From: Molossus alvarezi
Lineage: Eukaryota; Chordata; Mammalia; Chiroptera; Molossidae
NCBI GenBank assembly: GCA_037176705.1
Contig: CM073886.1
Span: 91,113,501 to 91,177,500 of the forward strand
Direction: 5' to 3'
Length of the DNA: 64,000 bases
Shown here: one piece after another, positions 22,980 to 34,135 of the stretch
Position numbering within the stretch: the first letter of the stretch is position 1
Layout: each line of letters opens with the position of its first letter
Made by a program: the position numbers and the translations under genes
The notes under the pieces: generated by a model
Told to the model about the DNA's origin: nothing
What the model saw: only the letters and a program-made list of their open reading frames with translations
The model's database searches: none

Positions 22980-23130
22980 TGGATTATTATAGTTAATTAA
23001 CCCATGAGGTAGTTATTTTCAAGATAAAGTAACTGAGATTCAGAGAGTGTAAGTAAATTTCCTTAAGTAATATAAGGTGAAGCTAGGATTAAAGCTCAGG
23101 TCTATGCGTTTTAACTCTGCAAGTTTAGGA
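22980..23130 (-). repeat. MIR SINE, antisense
   Basis: 'cccatgaggtagttattttcaagataaagtaactgagattcagagagtgtaag' and 'aagctaggattaaagctcaggtctatg' follow the antisense MIR core and tRNA-related end. Confidence 0.75.
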
Positions 23131-23312
23131 CTAACTGGAACAAGGAAACATCACAGACGAGGAAACCATTTAGGAATTAGTTACAATATTTTAGGAAGAG
23201 AAGTGAGAGACACACCCAGAGCAATGGATGAGTTAACAGACACGAAAGGACAGTAAACATGTATGGGGTTGTCTATGGGGTTAGGGATGGGGGTGAGTAA
23301 AGAAGCAGAAGA

Positions 23313-23529
23313 GCCCTGCTTGGTGTGGCTCAGTTGGGTGAGGGTCGTCCCGTGCACCACAAGGTCACCAGTTCCATTACCAGTGGTCAGGGCACATGCC
23401 TAGGTGTGGGTTCAGCCCCCGGTCAGCTGTCAGATGTTTCTCTCTCACATTGATTTCTCTCTCTCTTTCTCAACCCCTCTCCCTCCTCCCTCTATAAAAT
23501 CAATAAAAATATACTTAAAAAAAAAAAAG
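23313..23529 (+). mobile_element. VES SINE, older subfamily
   Basis: Head 'gccctgcttggtgtggctcagttgg', then 'cagttccattaccagtggtcagggcacatgcct', a CT run and 'ctataaaatcaataaaaatatactta' with an A-tract. The flanks 'agaagcagaaga' (about 23300) and the GCA/GAA repeat after the tail look like a TSD that later expanded. Confidence 0.9.
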
Positions 23530-23562
23530 CAGCAGCAGCAGCAGCAGCAGAAGAAGAAGCCA
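23530..23562. repeat. (GCA)n-(GAA)n microsatellite
   Basis: About seven CAG/GCA triplets followed by GAA triplets directly after the VES A-tail. It probably grew from the tail and TSD junction. Confidence 0.9.
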
Positions 23563-24742
23563 AAGGTGATTCTAAAATATTCTAACTTGGCTCTTTGGAA
23601 GAACAGTGGTGCCATTAACAATAGCAGTAGAAAAATTAGGTCTGGGGCTTATTTTTGTGGGGAAGAAAATACACTTAATTTTGGTTACCTTTAGTTTTAA
23701 GTCAACCTATTTAAAAAGGGAGTTGGAAATGTGGGCCTGAACCTTAGAGGTAGAAAAAGGGAATTATTTTAAATAAGTGACTCAGTGAAGTCTTTATAAA
23801 ACTCACTAAATCATTAATATATACAGGGGGGGAAATCCAGTATTGACAAGTATAAAGTTTTAAATTAGGAGGAAAAAAAGGTATATTTAATCCTAAAAAG
23901 AGACTGCTTTACACTAACCAGTATTTAGGGTAACAAAGTTACTGGATTCAAATGACAAATCTAGTTACTTAGCTGTATATAGTCAGGGACACACATACTC
24001 ATATGGACACCCACTCAAACATGTCTTTAAAAGATATTCTAATGCGTTAAACTGTACAGCAAAAATACATGCATATAACACAAAAAAAGGACTTGTTTTT
24101 ATGCCCTGCATTTCTCCGTGGAACTTAAAATTCTTTAACAGACATTATCTCATTGTTTTAAGAACTGTTATGAAACAATCTGACATTTATATAACACCAT
24201 TCATTTTCAATAATCCCATAGGGCTTTACAAACCCTGGAAGAATGACTTTGCTCATGTTCAATATGCAACCACTGAGGGATGGAGGTGGGCTGGGTGGGT
24301 AGAGAAGCAAACAGGACTATGGTAGATATTTTAGGGAACACAGCAGTAACATTATACAACCATTTAAGGAAGGAAGTGAACGACATTAAACTGAAACCAT
24401 GAAGAAACAAGCAGGAAAGATCCAAGGTAAGACTACATTACACTTGTTAAATTTGAGAAAAATATTAATATCAAGGGGCTGATTCCCATTTTTGTGCTTT
24501 ATTCAAATAACATGTAGATACCTTCACGATTTAAAAAGTTGAGTATCATCTGCTAAATCAAGAATTGCATTTTCTATAGTGCTTTTTGCATGGGTAGTGG
24601 TCTGTTTTGCAACTGTCATCCACATCAAGGATGATGAGTTATTATTAATTGTGTTATTAATCATCATTATGATAATTATTATAACTATTCCCTTTTTGGA
24701 TTGACTAGGATGCTGAAAAGCAAACACTCAATTGGAAAAATT
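23563..24742. other. Intronic DNA, mostly unrecognised
   Basis: No gene recognised. Around 24125-24240, 'cagacattatctcattg', 'catttatataacaccattcattttcaataatcccatagggctttacaaa' resembles phrases common in very ancient SINE-like elements, but I cannot assign a family. Confidence 0.3.
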
Positions 24743-24755
24743 AAAACTTTTTTTG

Positions 24756-25001
24756 GCCCTGGCCGGTTTGGCTCAGCGGTTAGAGCATCGGCCTGCGGTC
24801 CTGAGAGACCCGGGTTCGGTTCCCGCTAAGGGCGTGTACCTCGGCTGCAGTTTGTCCCCGGCCCTGGTCGGTTGTGTGGGTGGCAGCCACTTGATGTGTT
24901 CCTTTCACATCGATGTTTCTCTCTCTCTCCCCCTCCCACTCTACCTGAACAAAAAAATGGAAAAATGTCCTCGGGTGAGGATAAAAAAAAAATAAAAAAA
25001 A
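24756..25001 (+). mobile_element. VES SINE, young subfamily, perfect 13-bp TSD
   Basis: Full-length copy from 'gccctggccggtttggctcagcgg' to 'atgtcctcgggtgaggataaaa'. AAAACTTTTTTTG is identical at 24743-24755 and 25002-25014. Confidence 0.97.
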
Positions 25002-25014
25002 AAAACTTTTTTTG

Positions 25015-25457
25015 TTCTGTTTTGTTTTTAATTTATCAGGTGTATTAGAAAGAGTTCTCCAGGGAAACAGGACCAATAGAATGCATATATATGTAGAAAG
25101 AGATTTATGAAAATACTGTATACTTTATATACTTAAAGCCTATATACAAAAAGCCTAGTGTGCTTTTTGATCCATTCTTCTGATAACAGATCCTATTCCC
25201 TGTTGCCAAAATGATACATGATCAATCCATCAGTGTCTGTCTTCTGGGAGCTGGGTGCTGAAGAAGGCTAGAAGGATGCTAGGGTGAGTTGTCTGATGAC
25301 AGATCCAAGGGCTTCTGCATCCAAGACTCTGGAGTGGCCTCTGGTCTTCCCACCCTTCTGAAGCTTAGCTATTTGGTGCTTTGTTCCATTTTGTGTGCTA
25401 TTACAGTATCCCACCCTGTGACTTGAATTATAGTTGGTTATAACCAAGAACATTAAG
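25015..25457. repeat. Possible unclassified ancient repeat
   Basis: 'gttctccagggaaacaggaccaatagaatgcatatatatg' is a phrase frequent in mammalian interspersed repeats, and 'acagatccaagggcttctgcatccaagactctggag' continues it. I cannot name the family with confidence. No coding segment. Confidence 0.3.
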
Positions 25458-25468
25458 AAGTACACAGA

Positions 25469-25731
25469 GCCCTGGCCGGTTTGGCTCAGAGGTTAGAGCA
25501 TCGGCCTGCGGTCCCGAGAGACCCAGGTTCGGTTCCCACTAAGGGCATGCACCTTGGTTGCAGATTTTCCTAGGCCCTGGTTGGGTCGTGCGGGTGGCAG
25601 CCACTCGATGTGTCCCTTTCACATCGATGTTTCTCTTTCTCTCTCTTCCTCTCTTTCCCTCCCACTCTATTTGAACAACAACAACAAAAAAAAGTGGGAA
25701 AATGTCCTCCAGTGAGGATTTAAAAAAAAAA
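25469..25731 (+). mobile_element. VES SINE, young subfamily, perfect 11-bp TSD
   Basis: Full-length, with (CAA)n in the tail region at 25676-25686. The usual TCCTCGGGTGAGGA is changed to TCCTCCAGTGAGGA, so the stem is kept and the loop differs. AAGTACACAGA is identical at 25458-25468 and 25732-25742. Confidence 0.97.
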
Positions 25732-25742
25732 AAGTACACAGA

Positions 25743-26155
25743 AACATTATATAATTCATCCAAAAGCAGAGAGATATCAGGAAAGACACAAACCTAGATT
25801 CTTCTGACATCAAAGGCTGTGTTCTTAACCATGACACCTCACTGGTTTTGGAAAACTGGGATCCTGTAATGTTATCTGCCACCAAGAGAAATTATAACAT
25901 TCTCCTGATTTTATATCTTGGCTCCTTTAGTAAACTTTTTGAAAGTAGTTAAGCTAACATGGAAAATCTTGTAAAATTACTCTATAAAATATAATGTCAT
26001 TGTTGAAAGGGAAAATCTTTAGTGGGCATATTTGAGTTGGGATATTTGGATATTATATAAAAAGGACTGCCAAAGGTATAAGAAAATGGTACTCGAGCTG
26101 TGCTCTTTCTCAGTCAGTGAGAAGAAATGAGACAAAACCTCAGAGAAGCAGGTGC
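25743..26155. other. Intronic DNA, nothing recognised
   Basis: No repeat, RNA gene or coding segment recognised. Confidence 0.4.
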
Positions 26156-26337
26156 AGAGTGAAAAGCAGACTTTCCGTTCAGGTTAATACAATGGAAAGA
26201 CCCAAACACTCAGATTCTTCTAGTTCCACAGTTGTGTGAAATGAGTAGATAAACCTCTCTGAGTTTCAATTTTCTTATCTGTAAAATGGGGATGGTAATG
26301 TCTATCCATATATGGTCACTGTGTGAGGATTACATTA

Positions 26338-26642
26338 TAGTTGGTCCTCTATATCTGCAGGTTTTGCATCTGCAGATTTAACTAGCTGAATTGAAGATAT
26401 TCAGAAAAAAAAAAATAATCCCAGTAAGTTCCAAAAAGCAAAACTTGAATGTGTCATGTGCTGAGCACTATGCTGAATCCACATAAATGAGTGATGTGTA
26501 GGCATACCCTGATGCGGCCTATATGCAAATATAGGTTCTACACACACACTAAGCCATTTAATATAAGAAACTTGAACATCCACAGTTTTTGGTATCCGTG
26601 AGGGTCCCGGAACCAATCCCCCACTGATACAGAGGAACAACT

Positions 26643-26645
<3 letters not shown>
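26338..26645. mobile_element. Tigger-type (TcMar) non-autonomous DNA transposon
   Basis: The ends are inverted repeats. The left reads 'agttggtcctctatatctgcaggtt'. The right, in reverse complement, reads 'agttgttcctctgtatcagtggggg'. TA flanks both sides. Internal 'ttgaacatccacagtttttggtatccg' and 'ggaaccaatcccc' are typical of this MER-type Tigger derivative. It lies inside the MIR and carries no transposase. Confidence 0.85.

Positions 26646-26647
<2 letters not shown>

Positions 26648-26687
<40 letters not shown>
26648..26687. repeat. (TA)n microsatellite
   Basis: About 20 TA units directly at the right TA target site of the Tigger-type element. The target duplication probably seeded it. 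Confidence 0.95.
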
Positions 26688-26690
<3 letters not shown>

Positions 26691-26889
26691 GAGTATAGAT
26701 CCTGGCACACAGTATGCATTCATGAAATGGTAGTTACTATTATCGTTGCCACAGCCAGGTGACAATGGTTATGGGGCTGACAGGAGAAGGCTGCTAAGAA
26801 GAGTCTGGGAATAACACAAAATTAGAAACTAAAGGGATAAAAATTTCTAATGGACAGATAATTTTAAGTTTTTGTTAGAATCTCTTGCC

Positions 26890-26911
26890 TGTGTGTGTGT
26901 GTGTGTGTGTT
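26890..26911. repeat. (GT)n microsatellite
   Basis: Ten to eleven GT units. Confidence 0.95.
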
Positions 26912-28544
26912 TAATCTTGTATTTACTGTGAAAGATAACACACATATTGAAAAGTGCACAGATTGAAAATATATAGCTCAGTGATTTATCACAATGAATA
27001 CCAAGTCAGATCAACCCTGCTGACCCTGAAGAAGCACTCCTGCAGCTCATCCCAGCTACTAACTAGTCTTTCCCTCCCCTGTGAAAGCAATCACTACCCT
27101 GGCCCTTTGGGTTAATCTCATCCTGCCTTTATAATTTTGCCACTTCAACATATGTTACTAAACACTACTTAATTGTGCCTGTTTATTTCCCATTTCATAT
27201 AAATGGAATCACAACACATATTTCTAGCTTCTTTGGCTCACCGCTGTATTTTTGAGATTGATCTATATTGCTGTGTGTAGTTATAGGTCATTAATTTTCA
27301 TTGGTATATTAATTTTCATTGCTAGGCAGTTTTTAACCATTCCACTGTTGATGGACGTTTGTGCTGTTTCTTATTTTTGCTGTTACAGGAAACACCATCA
27401 TGAACGTCCTTGTATGTGTGCACACATTTCTGATGATTATGCACCTAACGGAATCAGTGGGTCACAGAGTATGTGTAGTTTTAACTTTGGAAAAAAAAAA
27501 AAAAAAAAAGCCTATTGTTTTGTGAAGTGGTTGTATCGATTTACATGTCCAATACCAGAGGATGAGCCCCAATATTCCACATTCTTAGTAATAATTGACA
27601 TTTTCACTCTTCTGGAGAGTGTGGTACTGACTTCAATTTGCATTTTCCTGGAATACACATGAAGCTGAGCAAATTTTCTTAGAATTATTGGACATTGGAT
27701 ATTTTCCTTTGTAAAGTGGCTACTAAAGTTTTTTGCTCATTTTGCTTTGAATTATCTTTCTCATCAATTAAAAATAGTTCTTTAGTATTCTGGCTATGTT
27801 GTAAATATCTTCTCATAGCCTGTGGTATGTCTTTTCACTCACTTCAGGATATATTTGATGAACAGGATTTTAATGCAGTAAAATTTAGCAAACATTTCCT
27901 TTATGATTAGTTCTTTCTGTGTCCTAGTCCTTAAATCTCTACATCAGGGTCATAATGACATCCTCCTAAAATGTTTTTTAAAAGTTTCATTGCTATGCCT
28001 TTCATATTTAGATCTACAGTCTATCCAGAATTGATATTCATGTATGGTGTGAATTAGGGGTCAAATATGTTTCTGTCCTCAAGTAAATAACCCAATAGTT
28101 GTAGTACCATCACTTGAAAAGACTTCCCCACTGCTTTTCAGGACCACTGTTGTGGGCTCCCTGTTCTATTTCATATGTCTATCTGCTCGTCACCACACCA
28201 GTCCCACACTATCATAACTACTGACCTTTATAATAAGACAGTATCAAAATCATTACCTTCTTCATCCCCTTTATGGCTATTTTCACTACTCAAATTTCCC
28301 TATAAATTTTAGAATCAGCTCATCAGGTTCTACAAACCTATTAAATTTTTATTAAAACTGCATTGAAACTAAGGAAGAGTTTGGGAAAACCAACATCTTT
28401 ATAGTTCTGAGTGATCCTATCCATAACTGTGGTACATCAATCCACTTATTAAGATAATTTTTAACGTCATTCTCTAAAGTCCTGAAGTTTTCTGTTTTGC
28501 AAATCCGTGTAATATTTTTTCCAAGGTATCTGACATTATTTTTT

Positions 28545-28785
28545 GTTTTTAAATCCTCACTTGAGGATACGTTTCCATTTATCTTTAGATAGAGTGGAAG
28601 GGAGGGAGAAGAGGGGGGGAGAGGGAGCGAGAGAGAGAAATAGCGATGTGGTTGCCTCCCGTATGATTCTGACCAGGGCCGGGGACTGAACCACAACCGA
28701 GGTATGTGCCCTTGACTGGAATTGAACCCTCAACTGTTTGGTCCACAGGCCGACACACTAACCCCTGAGCCAAACCGGCCAGGGC
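28545..28785 (-). mobile_element. VES SINE inside old L1
   Basis: Reverse copy: 'aaatcctcacttgaggata' at the left (tail hairpin in reverse), G/A-rich run, 'aattgaaccctcaactgtttggtcc', and 'gagccaaaccggccagggc' at the right (head). Similar GACATTATTTT (28532) and GACATCTTTT (28787) flank it as a decayed TSD. Confidence 0.92.
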
Positions 28786-30632
28786 AGACATCTTTTATGC
28801 TAATGTAAATGGGGTCTCTTTTTAAATTTCATTTTCTAAATTTTGTTGCTTTGACAATGCAGTTGATTTCTGTATATTGAATTTATATTCAGTTATCGAG
28901 GACACTCACTTATTAATTTTAACAATTTATCTATAGATTCTTTTGGATCTTGTATGCATATAATTGTACCAGAGATAGAAAACAGTTCTTTGCTTTCTAA
29001 TCCTTTTAATTTCTAATTCCTGCCTTGTTACACCAGCTAGGATCTCCACTAAATCTTTATAAATGTAATGTTGAATAAAAGAGAGTATAGTGTGCATCAT
29101 TAGCTCATGCCAGATATCACCACACTATTGTGTATGATATCTGCTGTATGTTTTCTGCAATACCCTTTGTGACAGAACATTCCTGTTTCTAGTGCGCTAG
29201 AATGTTTTCCTAAAATCATAAGCACATGTTGAATTTTATTAAATGCTCTTTCTCCTTCTATCAAAATGATAAAATGATTTTTCTCTTCATTCGAATACTG
29301 TGGTAAATTATATTGGTTGCTTTTGAATATAAAGCCAAACTTGCATTCTTGAAATAAATCCAAATTTGTCAGGATGTATTATGTATTGAAAATATTGCCT
29401 CACTTGATATACTAGTATTTTGTTTAGAATTTAAGGAGGTTGGTTTATGATTTCTTTTCTTGCAATGTCTTTACCAGGTTTTCTTATCAAGGCTATCCTG
29501 GCTTCATAAATTGAAGAGTCAAGTGCTCCATCTTTTTCTCTTCTCTGGAAGAGTTTCTGTAAAATTGGTTTGGTGTTATTTGTGCAAGTCTTAAATTATG
29601 AATTTGATTTCTCTAAGAGTAATATTCAGAATCCTACTTCTTCCTAGATTTGTCTTAAGGTGTAATATTTCTTAGTTGCATACAGTTTTTATAATATCAT
29701 CTTGAAAGCATTTTAGTGTTGATAGAATCTGTAATTACGTCCTTTTTAAAATTGTTGATAATTATTTACACCTTCTTTTTTCTTATCCAGTTTCATTACA
29801 AGTTTATCAACGTGATTTAGTCTTTTAAAAGAATTAGTGTTTGTCTTTGTCATTTCCATACCATATGCATGTTTTCTATTACACCAATTTCTGCTCTTAT
29901 TTTTTTTTTTATCATTTCCTTCTTTCTTCTTTCTTTGGGTTTAATTTGCTGTTCTCTTTTCTAACTTCTTAAGAGGGATACTCAGTCTTGTCTTTGAACT
30001 TCAAGAACAAAATAAGGATATTTATTTTAAAAACTGTTTCTGATCATTTCAATATCTGAAGTCTCTTTAGGACTGTTTCTATTTGTTGTTTCTGCTGGGT
30101 TTCAGTCAACTGATTTTGTCTCTTTGTGTGCCTGGTTATTTGTTATTGCATGCCATATAATGCATTTGTTGAATTGTTTGTAAAAAAAAAAAAAAAAGAA
30201 AAAAAGTAACACCTAAAATGATATTATTTTCCCCCACTGAAGATTTACATTGGCTTCTGCTGATGCCTGAAATCACTAGCAATTCAGGATCACCTTACTG
30301 TAATTTCAGGAACGAAGAAGATTGGAAGCTGTACCACAACTGTCCACTTCCAGCTGACCTGTACTAACAAGAAAAGACTTCAGGCAGCCAGACTCAAAGT
30401 GAGAGGTAGTCACAAACATCCACTTTCCAGGCCCTGGACTCCACTCCCTATCCCTTTCCTCCAGACGCTGCTAAAAGCACTGCATTGCCTTTCAGCCCCA
30501 CCCCAATACCCCATGAATTCAGCAAATTTTCCCAAGGGGAAGAGTTGCCCCAAACCCTAGACCTCCATTCTATACTGGCTCTTAGCCTTGAAATAAATTC
30601 TTCACTTTCTTGTTTGTTCTCCAATGTCTTAA

Positions 30633-30861
30633 AGATTTTTTTTCTCAAGTTTATTTCTTACTGTGGACATTATTACAGATATCCCCTATCTTCCTCCCAT
30701 TTCCCCCTCCTCCCAGCCCCCGCCCCACCCCAGGCCTTCACCATACTATTGTCTATGTCCTTGGGCTACGCATAGATGCATATGTATAAATTCTTTGGTT
30801 AATCTCTTCCCATCCCCCCTTCTCCCCTACAACCCCTCCCCTCTGAAATCTGTCAGTCTGT
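30633..30861 (-). mobile_element. L1 3' UTR remnant with perfect 13-bp TSD
   Basis: Antisense, C-rich copy related to the bat L1 tails elsewhere in the window but a different, older variant. It contains 'ttattacagatatcccc', a C-rich tract and 'attgtctatgtcc', and ends 'gaaatctgtcagtctg'. TCCAATGTCTTAA is identical at 30620-30632 and 30862-30874. Confidence 0.85.
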
Positions 30862-32049
30862 TCCAATGTCTTAACATTTTTTAAAAAAGATTTCTAATGC
30901 CCTTTTTAGCAGCCTACTTTGCTGTAAAATCTAGTATCTAGTGAGTTTTAATATCAAATATTATTTTTTATTTCTAGATTTCCATAGTTTGTTTTAAAAT
31001 CTGCTTGTCTTTATATTTTTAAATTTATTTCTTGAAATATATTACATATACTTATTTAACATTTAGTGTCTGAATAAAATCTGAAGAATTTGTGTGTCTG
31101 ATTCTGTTGTCTGTTGCTTCTAATGGTTTTTGCCAGGGTGTCTGGATTGAGTATGAGTGCGTGTTCATTCAGAGCTACTACTCATTTTATTTTATCCTTT
31201 CTTTGAGGACAGAATGAAAATAGGTTATTCCTGAAAGGATTTATATTTGCTTGTATCAGACTTCTGGGGGCACTAAGGGTCCCAGATTTAGTTAGGAGAA
31301 TTTTGAGGCCACCCAGGCAGGGTGAATTGGAACTCCAAACTGATGGGAAGGCTGCCTTGAGGCTATAATCCCTAGGAAATACTCCTGCCCCCCAATACTC
31401 TGTGTCATAATTCAAGACAGGCAGTTTCCTGCAGTCCTCTGATGACTGTGAGGTGACTGCTTATCTCGAATTCTCCCTGGCACTTAGGATGAGGTCCTCT
31501 GGGTCCCCAACTATAGAGAATAGTCTTCTGTTAGACACCCCTACCTTGGGAAGACCTTAGGCTTTATATTCCCTCTTTATGAGACCTCAAAAAACAATGC
31601 TCCTGTTTGCTCGATTTAGCAAATGTCAGAGTCGAAGTTAGACCTAGTGTTCCAGTTACTTCTCTTTGTTCAGATGTTTACGTATTCCTTGGTTTGAGTA
31701 TTCCCTTTTTTTTTTGTTTTGTTTCTCATTTACAAGTTCATAGGAAACATATGAAGATATTTTCATATTATATCCAACATTTTTAGTTGTTTTCAGTGGG
31801 AGGATCAGCTTGGACTCCTAGTCTGTCATGTTGTCAGAAAAATGATTTTCTATAACATTTAACTTTTTGTCATCATTCCAAAATTATATGTTCAGTTTTT
31901 GAAAAGGCACAACAAATATGATAATAATGTGCTTTTTAAAGGACTCTAGGTTTATTAAAGGGTTTCAGAAACAAGTATTCTCACCAAAACCAAAGTGAAT
32001 TTGAATAAATGCCAATTAAAACTTTACAGACTATCTACTCAAGGTTGGA

Positions 32050-32220
32050 TCAAATTGAAGAAGACAGTCATAAAAAGAGCACTGGACTGGAAGCCAGGGG
32101 ACCTGAGTTCTAGTCCTACTGATTTGCTATGTTATTTTGGCTGGCCTTTGGTTTCCCAGTTATATAATGGAAGGGTAGGACTGGATGCTCCTTTTAGAAC
32201 CCAAACTCTGTGTGACTAGC
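32050..32220 (+). repeat. MIR-like tRNA-derived SINE
   Basis: 'aaaaagagcactggactggaagccaggggacctgagttctagtcct' followed by 'gatttgctatgttattttggctggcctttggtttcccagttatataatgg' and 'ggtaggactggatgctccttttagaaccc'. It matches a MIR3-like layout. Confidence 0.7.
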
Positions 32221-32255
32221 AAAGATCACAGTTCCTGATGTGCAAAGTACTTCTT

Positions 32256-32496
32256 TTTTTTTTTTTTATCCTCACCTGAGGACATTTTTCCATTTTTTGT
32301 TCAGATAGAGTGGGAGGAAGAGAGAGAGAGAGAAACATCAACGTGAAAGGGACACATTGAGTGGCCGCCACCCACACAACCCAACCAGGGCCGGGGACAA
32401 ACTGCAGCTGAGGTACGTGACCTTAGTGGGAACCGAACCCGGGTCTCTCTGGACCGCAGGCCGATACTCTAACCCCTGAGCCAAACCGGCCAGGGC
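32256..32496 (-). mobile_element. VES SINE, young subfamily
   Basis: Reverse full-length copy from the T-run and 'atcctcacctgaggaca' to 'ccaaaccggccagggc'. TSD CAAAGTACTTCTT (32243-32255) and CAAAATACTTCTT (32497-32509), one mismatch. Confidence 0.96.
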
Positions 32497-32597
32497 CAAA
32501 ATACTTCTTAAAGTTAGCCCACTTTCACATTTTAAACATAAGCATAGTGTTTTACGTAAGTTTACACTTAGTGTGGCCATTTAAAAAAATCAATATA

Positions 32598-32807
32598 TAG
32601 CTCAACCGGTGTGGCTCAGTGAATTGAGCATTGTCCTATGCACCAAGAGGTCACTGGTTCGATTCCTGTTCAGGGTATGTACCTGGGTTGTGGGCTCGAT
32701 CCCCAATGTGGGATGTGCAGGAGGCTGCCATTGATGTTTTTCTCTCAACGATGTTTCTGTCTCTCGCTCTCTCTCTAAAAAATCAATGAAAACATATTTA
32801 AAAAAAT
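32598..32807 (+). mobile_element. VES SINE, older subfamily, perfect 15-bp TSD
   Basis: 'agctcaaccggtgtggctcagtg' head, B box GGTTCGATTCC intact, 'gtgcaggaggctgcc', CT run, 'aaaaaatcaatgaaaacatattta'. AAAAAAATCAATATA is identical at 32583-32597 and 32808-32822. Confidence 0.95.
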
Positions 32808-32822
32808 AAAAAAATCAATATA

Positions 32823-33925
32823 AACTACTTTTGTACTTCAAAATAGATGTTTAATGATTCTTAGTATTTTGACATCATCTTAGTTATGAGAACTTTATTA
32901 TTCTCTTTGTTCTTTCTGGCATTTCAAATTCTGTTATGTAGCTATTAGTGTAATTTGGGGATTATCTGCTTTTTGCATAAAAAATTACTAATATTCAAAA
33001 GCTGCATCTGTACTATTTGCCAGCAGTTGATGTGAAGAATTTTGAAAATATAACCATTTAAAACTGTCGGCATATTGCATTAATCATTAAGAAAATTAAT
33101 CTAATACCACACAGATTAAACTGTCCAAAGTAAGTTTTAATGTAACATATTCACAGGTTTACACTATAAAGTTGTGAAAAGAATATCTTTTTCAAATTTG
33201 ATTAAGTGCTGCAAGATGTTGAAGAAACTCAGCACTCAAATGAATTATATGTTTGATGTCATTTTTGGCAAAGCCTCAGAAAATGTCACATAAGAGAAAA
33301 ACATCATACTTAAAATAAGGTCTTGACAGCAGTCTGGAATAGTTAGCACTCCATTCCTAAAGGAGAATGCTGGTTGTAGTCAAACTTTTAATGATGATAT
33401 TAGTCCTCTTGCCATGAGACAAACTAAATACCAAAACAAAATAAAAAACAATATATGCACACATACACAGCCCCCACCTCTTTGTCCCACCTCTAAAGTG
33501 GGCAAATTTGTCATTATTTCAGTTTAGGCTCCAAATATGTAATTTATAAAGTTTCCTAGCAGATTTATCAGTGGCCATTTGAGAAATAAGAGGTGGCAGG
33601 CTACCAGGCAATGTCATTCTGGTTTTTGTTTGTTTTGTTTTAATTTATGACAGGTGTAAATAATTCCCATCTGCATTGGAGATGGGGTCCCCGGATGTCA
33701 GTACCCTCACATCTTCTAAACCCTACAGCTGAAAATGTAGGAATTTTCCATCTCTGCTACATTCATGCAGTCTTTATATCTGTGTCTTCTCTATCTTATT
33801 CTATTTGATATGAGAGAATTCAGAGGAACAAATGACCTTAAGAGCAAGTTGTCCATTTAAGAGTTACTGGCAAATTTCATTTGAAAAGTTCTTTAAAAAG
33901 TATATTACAAACAAGATTATAATAA
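32823..33925. other. AT-rich intronic DNA, nothing recognised
   Basis: No repeat, coding segment or RNA gene recognised. Confidence 0.4.
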
Positions 33926-33929
33926 AATA

Positions 33930-34135
33930 ATGTTATGAAAAAGAATACACATGTGTATTTTTGGCATGAAGATGAAAAAGTCCAGGAAAATAAATATCAC
34001 AAAGTTAACTATGGTTATCTTTGGCAGAAGTATTATGGGATGATCTTTCTTTTTATCTATATGCTTTTCTATAGTCTTGATATTTTTTTTATAAAGGACA
34101 TATATTACTTTTATAATTGGAAGAAATAATACAGC
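33930..34135 (+). repeat. Old L1M 3' terminus
   Basis: 'tatcacaaagttaactatggttatctttggcagaagtattatgggatgatctttctttttatctatatgcttttctatag' and 'aaaggacatatattacttttataattggaagaaataat' match the last ~200 bp of L1MC/ME-type elements in sense. The 64-codon open frame here is part of this UTR. Confidence 0.7.

Larger units (their letters stand above)
26160..26745 (+). repeat. MIR SINE, split by a Tigger element
   Basis: The 5' part (26160-26339) ends with 'gtttcaattttcttatctgtaaaatggggatggtaatg…tgaggattacat'. The 3' part (about 26690-26745) continues with 'atcctggcacacagtatgcattcatgaaatggtagttactattat'. Together they form one sense MIR. Confidence 0.82.
26925..31850 (-). repeat. Large antisense L1M block, about 5 kb
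   Basis: Antisense old L1. The 3' UTR starts near 26940 ('cacagattgaaaatatatagctcagtgatttatcacaatg'), followed by ORF2 in reverse: 'cattccactgttgatggacg', 'gcagtaaaatttagc', 'ctatccagaattgatattcatgtatggtgtgaattaggg', 'tctatttcatatgtctatctg', 'ataaattttagaatcagctcatcaggttctac', 'aatgctctttctccttctatc', 'accttcttttttcttatcc'. From about 30000 to 31850 the text ('gatcatttcaatatctgaagtctctttaggactgtttc' and onward) belongs to another part of an L1M-type or associated repeat, and its assignment is weaker. A VES (28545-28785) and a bat L1 tail (30633-30861) interrupt it. Every frame is broken by stops, so it is a fossil. Confidence 0.75.

Noticed and set aside
24756..24850. tRNA-like A and B boxes in many places (tRNA gene candidates)
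   Set aside because: They are the tRNA-derived heads of VES SINEs. No cloverleaf with a complete acceptor stem is followed by a terminator, and all have the SINE body and A-tail with TSD.
27252..27662. 136-codon plus-strand open frame
   Set aside because: It is the reverse strand of an old L1 ORF2/3' UTR and is crossed by a poly-A run translated as poly-Lys.
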